Part shown: positions 60,307-64,000 of the stretch, piece after piece
Position numbering within the stretch: the first letter of the stretch is position 1
Layout of the letters: every line of letters begins with the position of its first letter
Assembly: GCF_001476895.1 (NCBI RefSeq)
Contig: NZ_LDTB01000008.1
Coordinates: 118,486 to 182,485 of the forward strand
Source of the DNA: Sphingomonas endophytica
GTDB lineage: Bacteria > Pseudomonadota > Alphaproteobacteria > Sphingomonadales > Sphingomonadaceae
DNA: 64,000 nucleotides
Direction: 5' to 3'
Made by a program: the position numbers and the translations under genes
The notes under the pieces: model-generated
Seen by the model: only the letters and a program-made list of their open reading frames with translations
What the model was told of the DNA's origin: nothing
The model's database searches: none

Positions 60307-60402
60307 CGTCACCCCGGACTTGTTCCGGGGTCCACCGTGCCGCACACTGGGCGGCCGGTTCGTGCATGGCGCGGTGGATGCCGGAACAAGTCCGGCATGA
60401 CG
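60307..60402. repeat. 96-bp palindromic repeat, CGTCACCCCGGACTTG class
   Basis: CGTCACCCCGGACTTGTTCC at the left and GGAACAAGTCCGGCATGACG at the right. Shares CACCGTGCCGCA with the copy at 15140 and has the same length. It fills the heparinase-purH gap. Confidence 0.88.
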
Positions 60403-60430
60403 GGGTGATGTCGGGGAAGCGGCCGAAAAG

Positions 60431-62167
60431 CTATCGCGCGCGCTTCATGACCCAGTTGACGTTGATGCCGCCGGGCGGGGCGAGGCCGTTGATGACGATC
60501 TGCTGCGTCGGGAACATCCGGCCCCAGCCGTCGACCCACACGCTCTCCTCGATCGTCAGCCGTTCGCCACGGCTGCGGAAGTGCCAGAAATTGCCCGATG
60601 CCGTCCGCAGCATCGCCGCCTGATTGTCGGCGGTCGCCACCGCCTCGACGCCCGCGCCGAGGTGGAAGCGCAGCACGAACGGCGTCATCGCGTCCGGGCG
60701 GCGGCTGCGCGCGCCGGGCACGGCCAGCAGCGCATCCTCGCCGCGCAGCTCGCGTCCGTCGCTCAGCAGCAGCAGGGTGCGCTGGTGCTGGTATCCGTGG
60801 CGGCGGGCATAGCCATCGTGGCGCGCCTCGATCCGGCTGCCCAGTTCGGACTCCTGCCGGGTCAGCTCCACCTCGCGCACCCCGCGCCCCAGCGTCCCGT
60901 CGGGCAGGATCGCCGTGGAGTTGGTGTCCGCGACCACCAGTGTCGAATGCGCCGCGCTGCTGCGCAGCCCGGTCATCATCGCCGGGGACAGGCGCGCGCC
61001 GGTCACGCCCGCGCCGCCGCAATTGACGATCAGCCGCTCCGTGCCGTCGCTGAACTCGAATGCCAGCGTCGAGGCGCAGCCACCTTCCGCGACACGCGCC
61101 ATCGGCGGCGGGGCGGCATCGACCACCAGCACCGCCGCGCCGTTCGCCAGTCGTTGATAGCCCCAGTCGCGCGGCTGGCGCAGCGGACGGCCGTGCGCAC
61201 CGCTGGCCAGCAGCACGTCGTTGACCGCCTGCGCGTCGATCGGCAGCCCGCCCTGCCAGCTGGACAGCCCGCCATCGCCCATCGTCGTGCCGAGCAGCGC
61301 GGGCGTGGCGCGCGACAGCGCCTCCGTCACCGCCTCGGGCAGCGGAAGACCGCGCGCCTCACAGGCGGCGCGCAGCATCCCGATCGTCGCCAGCAGGTCG
61401 AGCAGCGCGGCGGGCGAGCGGCTGACCACCCCGCCATCCGCCGACAGCCCGCTCGCCAGCGCGCGTGCCAGTCCGGCCTCGCCGATCGCGACGCGCGCAT
61501 CCGTGCCGGGGATCAGCAGCCCGGCGATCGTCACCCCGGCCCAGGCCGCGACCCGCTCCGCACCCGGCGACGCCTTGTCGGCGGTGCGGTCGAGATGCCG
61601 CGCGGCGCGCGCGATGCCGTTCAGCACGCGCGATCGGAACACCAGGTCGGTCGACGACAGCAGCAGCGGCGAATGGAACGCCCACATCGCCAGCCGCCGC
61701 GCGACCGTGGCCGGCCGCCACGCCGGATCGGACACGCGCTCGCCATGCGCGGCCAGCCAGCGCGCGGTCAGCGCCTCCGCCAGCGGCTGGGTGCGGGTGC
61801 GATCGCCGACCGCCGCCAGATCGCGCAGCCAGGCGAAGCCGTGAAGATACTCCGCGAACGCCGGCCCCACCGCCGGGGCGGCGAGGTCGAGCGTTTCCAG
61901 CGCATGATGCTCGCCGCCCGCGAACATCCAGCCTTCCAGCAGCGCCTCGCCCAGATCCTCCTCGCCGGGCAGCGGATCGGCCGGCACCGCGACCAGCTTG
62001 ACCGGATGCTGCCCGTCCAGCCGCCGGTCGTGGATCGGCGTCCGCCACGTCAGCCGTTCCAGCCACGCGCCCATGCGGTCGGACAGCGACTCGCCCGCGC
62101 CGTTGCCGACGGTGATGATCCGCGTATCGTTCTCGATGCCCCCCCGATCGTTGCGATCGTCGGTCAT
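60431..62167 (-). CDS. Heparinase II/III family protein
   Basis: 578 residues. A helical N-terminal (alpha/alpha)-barrel region (about 20-330) includes [19 protein letters not shown] and [15 protein letters not shown]. The C-terminal beta-sandwich (from about 340) carries [33 protein letters not shown] and [19 protein letters not shown], matching PF07940. No signal peptide is seen. Members are polysaccharide lyases, but this version is kept next to purH and rpe in many alphaproteobacteria, and its real substrate is not known. It overlaps rpe by 4 bp. Confidence 0.88.
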   Translation of the reverse strand: MTDDRNDRGGIENDTRIITVGNGAGESLSDRMGAWLERLTWRTPIHDRRLDGQHPVKLVAVPADPLPGEEDLGEALLEGWMFAGGEHHALETLDLAAPAVGPAFAEYLHGFAWLRDLAAVGDRTRTQPLAEALTARWLAAHGERVSDPAWRPATVARRLAMWAFHSPLLLSSTDLVFRSRVLNGIARAARHLDRTADKASPGAERVAAWAGVTIAGLLIPGTDARVAIGEAGLARALASGLSADGGVVSRSPAALLDLLATIGMLRAACEARGLPLPEAVTEALSRATPALLGTTMGDGGLSSWQGGLPIDAQAVNDVLLASGAHGRPLRQPRDWGYQRLANGAAVLVVDAAPPPMARVAEGGCASTLAFEFSDGTERLIVNCGGAGVTGARLSPAMMTGLRSSAAHSTLVVADTNSTAILPDGTLGRGVREVELTRQESELGSRIEARHDGYARRHGYQHQRTLLLLSDGRELRGEDALLAVPGARSRRPDAMTPFVLRFHLGAGVEAVATADNQAAMLRTASGNFWHFRSRGERLTIEESVWVDGWGRMFPTQQIVINGLAPPGGINVNWVMKRAR

Positions 62168-62826
62168 CCGCCGCGCAGGCCCCGGATGTTCTCGGCATAG
62201 CGTTCCGGCCCGCCCCGGAAGGTGGCGGTGCCCGCGACCAGCGCGTCGGCCCCGGCGTCGATCGCCAGCCGCGCGGTTTCCATGTCGACGCCGCCGTCGA
62301 CCTCCAGGTCGATATCGCGGCCCGATTGCTCGATCAGGCGGCGGATCGCGGCGATCTTCTTCAGCTGGCTGGTGATGAAATGCTGTCCGCCGAAACCGGG
62401 ATTGACGCTCATCACCAGCACCAGATCGACCATGTCGATCAGGTAATCGAGCATCTTGGCCGGGGTGCCGGGGTTCAGCACCACGCCCGCGCGCTTGCCC
62501 AGCGACGTGATGTGTTGGAGCGTGCGGTGGATGTGCGGCCCCGCCTCCGGGTGGACGGTGATCGTGTCCGCGCCCGCCTCCGCGAAGGCGTCGAGATAGG
62601 CGTCGACCGGCGAGATCATCAGATGCACGTCGAACGGCTTGGCGGTGTGCGGGCGCAACGCCTTCACCACCGCCGGGCCGATCGTGATGTTGGGGACGAA
62701 ATGCCCGTCCATCACGTCGATATGGATCCAGTCGGCCCCGGCGGCATCGATCGCGCGCACCTCCTCCCCCAGTCTGGCGAAGTCGGCGGACAGGATGGAC
62801 GGTGCGATGCGGACGGGCTTGGTCAT
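62164..62826 (-). CDS. rpe: Ribulose-phosphate 3-epimerase
   Basis: 220 residues, a TIM barrel that interconverts ribulose-5-phosphate and xylulose-5-phosphate. Conserved are [17 protein letters not shown], the metal-site [28 protein letters not shown] and [11 protein letters not shown]. Coupled by ATGA overlap to the heparinase gene. Confidence 0.97.
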   Translation of the reverse strand: MTKPVRIAPSILSADFARLGEEVRAIDAAGADWIHIDVMDGHFVPNITIGPAVVKALRPHTAKPFDVHLMISPVDAYLDAFAEAGADTITVHPEAGPHIHRTLQHITSLGKRAGVVLNPGTPAKMLDYLIDMVDLVLVMSVNPGFGGQHFITSQLKKIAAIRRLIEQSGRDIDLEVDGGVDMETARLAIDAGADALVAGTATFRGGPERYAENIRGLRGG

Positions 62827-62854
62827 GATCCCGCCCCGTTAGCGGACGCGGGCG

Positions 62855-64000
62855 TCAGGCGGAAGCGCGTTGGACCCGCGCGACGAAGAACCCGTCGCAT
62901 CCGCCGACCGTTTCGAGCGTCTCGGGCAGCGTCCGCACCCAGCCGTCCGGGGTCGGCGCGACTCCGGCGGGCAGTTCGTCGGCGCGCGCGGCGCGAGTCG
63001 CGAAATCGGGGTGGGCGTCCAGGAAGCGGGCGATCTGCGCCTCGCCTTCCTCCGGCTCCAGCGAGCAGGTGGCATACACCAATGTCCCGCCCGGCTTCAC
63101 CCATGTCGCGGCGCGGTCGAGGATGCGCGCCTGCAACGCCGCCATGTCCGCGATGACATGGGCGTGTGCGCGGTAGAGCACGTCCGGATGGCGGCGGAAG
63201 ATGCCGGTCGCGCTGCACGGCGCATCGACCAGTACCGCGTCGGCCGGCGCGTCGGGTGCCCATTCCCGCACGTCGGCGATGCGGATATCGAACGGCAGCT
63301 TGGTCCGCTCGCGATTCTCGCGAAGTCGCGCGGCGCGACTTTCGGAAATGTCGATCGCGGTCACGTCCCAGCCGGCGGCGGCGAGTTGCAACGTCTTGCC
63401 GCCCGGAGCGGCGCACAGGTCCAGCGCGCTACCGGTGCCGCGCCCGATCAGGCGCGCGGGGATCGAGGCGGCGAGATCCTGCACCCACCAGTCGCCCTCG
63501 GCGAAGCCGGGCAGGGCGGCGATGTCGCTTCCCGCCGGCACGCGCTGGTGCCCGCTTGCCAGCGACGGCGCGTCGAGTGTCGCCTTGGCGGGGTCGGCGA
63601 AGCTGAGGTCGATCGGCGGCGGCGCGGCGAACGCGCGCGCGGCGGCCTCGACCACCGCATCGCCCCAATGGGCGCGCCAGCGGTCGGCGACGGTCGCGGG
63701 GAGCGTCGGCACCTCGGGCAGCGTCGCTTGCTGCCGCATCAGCGTGCCGAAGACGCCATGGACCAGCTTGCGCGGCCCGCCGTCGACCAGCGGCAGCACG
63801 GTCGAGATCGCGGCGTGCGGCGGCGTGCCGAGCGCCAGCGCCTGCACCAGCGCGATGCGCAATGCCGAACGCGCCTTCGCATCGTCGGGCAGGCGCTGCC
63901 TCGTCGCCGAGTCGATCAGCGCGTCGAGGTCAGGCAGTCGCCGCAGCGTTTCGGCGGCGATGGCGTGCGGGCCGGATCGTGGCCTCGCGCACGCCATCGC
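62855..64000 (-). CDS. rsmB: RsmB/NOP family 16S rRNA cytosine-C5 methyltransferase, N-terminus cut by the window
   Basis: 381 codons visible. It methylates a cytosine of 16S rRNA using SAM. The NusB-like RNA-binding domain is seen in the first 110 residues (HAIAAETLRRLPDLDALID, LVHGVFGTLMR). The methyltransferase domain has motif I LDLCAAPGGKTLQLA, motif IV DAPCSATGIFRRHPD and motif VI YATCSLEPEEGE with both conserved cysteines. The first ATG in the window (63997) is probably internal, because the family normally begins about 50 residues earlier. The frame stays open to the window edge. Confidence 0.9.
   Translation of the reverse strand, partial: AMACARPRSGPHAIAAETLRRLPDLDALIDSATRQRLPDDAKARSALRIALVQALALGTPPHAAISTVLPLVDGGPRKLVHGVFGTLMRQQATLPEVPTLPATVADRWRAHWGDAVVEAAARAFAAPPPIDLSFADPAKATLDAPSLASGHQRVPAGSDIAALPGFAEGDWWVQDLAASIPARLIGRGTGSALDLCAAPGGKTLQLAAAGWDVTAIDISESRAARLRENRERTKLPFDIRIADVREWAPDAPADAVLVDAPCSATGIFRRHPDVLYRAHAHVIADMAALQARILDRAATWVKPGGTLVYATCSLEPEEGEAQIARFLDAHPDFATRAARADELPAGVAPTPDGWVRTLPETLETVGGCDGFFVARVQRASA

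Noticed and set aside
1..64000. CRISPR arrays, tRNA or rRNA genes, prophage or IS elements
   Set aside because: I searched the intergenic gaps by eye. They hold only palindromic repeats, short leaders and terminators. No spaced direct repeats, no tRNA-like cloverleaf with CCA-proximal TTCGAATC pattern and no transposase or integrase motif were found.

Overview
The window is a 64 kb stretch of high-GC alphaproteobacterial chromosome, most likely Sphingomonas or a close relative in the Sphingomonadaceae. The pointers are the gene order serC-serA-hisZ...purA and rsmB-rpe-heparinase-purH, the DivK, DUF3572 and LOG (TIGR00730) proteins, a sphingomonad-style TonB-dependent receptor, and dense intergenic palindromic repeats beginning CGTC and ending GACG. 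This is inferred from protein resemblance; no 16S gene is present. I see no rRNA, tRNA, CRISPR array, prophage or insertion sequence. Most of the window is core metabolism and housekeeping.

Layout. 1-8.6 kb (+): a secreted DUF1080 protein, nadB (NAD synthesis), a lipoprotein serine hydrolase of the beta-lactamase fold, polA, and a polysaccharide flippase. 8.6-15.0 kb (-): serC, serA and hisZ, two unexpected small genes, then purA. 15.2-21.5 kb: extensin-like lipoprotein, LOG protein, flavin monooxygenase, a DUF442 phosphatase-like protein, recQ, a small lipoprotein and a GNAT. 21.7-25.1 kb (-): M3 peptidase, a DUF1328 membrane peptide, dps and a small unknown. 25.2-28.5 kb: rpmG (L33), divK, and the run DUF3572-HAD-RidA-FemAB-like. 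28.5-33.5 kb (-): a three-gene envelope-glycan locus (UGM-like flavoprotein plus two polytopic membrane proteins), divergent from a 796-residue secreted protein of unknown function.

36.0-37.6 kb (-) is the clear foreign patch. Its GC content is visibly lower (51 of 120 bases, about 42%, hand-counted over 36361-36480, against about 67% in a line of the neighbouring gene). It holds a 372-residue protein that looks like a polymorphic toxin, followed by a small acidic protein whose start codon overlaps the toxin stop. I regard this as a likely undescribed toxin-immunity pair. 37.7-45.5 kb: argG, an S46 dipeptidyl-peptidase, an EF-hand protein, cfa, thrC and an RlmI-like methyltransferase. 45.7-47.4 kb (-): a zincin, ccmA and ccmB. 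47.4-52.5 kb (+): pterin dehydratase, a YqcI/YcgG heme N-hydroxylase-like gene coupled to a DUF1989 gene, fdhD and an FdhF/YdeP-type molybdoenzyme. 52.6-64 kb: TonB receptor, a fused permease/binding-protein ABC importer of the OpuB/EgtU type, an SDR, then purH, heparinase II/III, rpe and rsmB (cut by the window end).

The non-coding sequence is unusually structured. At least eleven palindromic repeats in four size classes (30-78, 94, 96-108 and 130-132 bp) sit between genes. Two copies of the largest class lie directly after minus-strand stop codons with identical junctions, and their internal stems have changed in a compensatory way. A separate 12-bp perfect hairpin sits 5' of the hisZ start codon and covers its ribosome-binding site.
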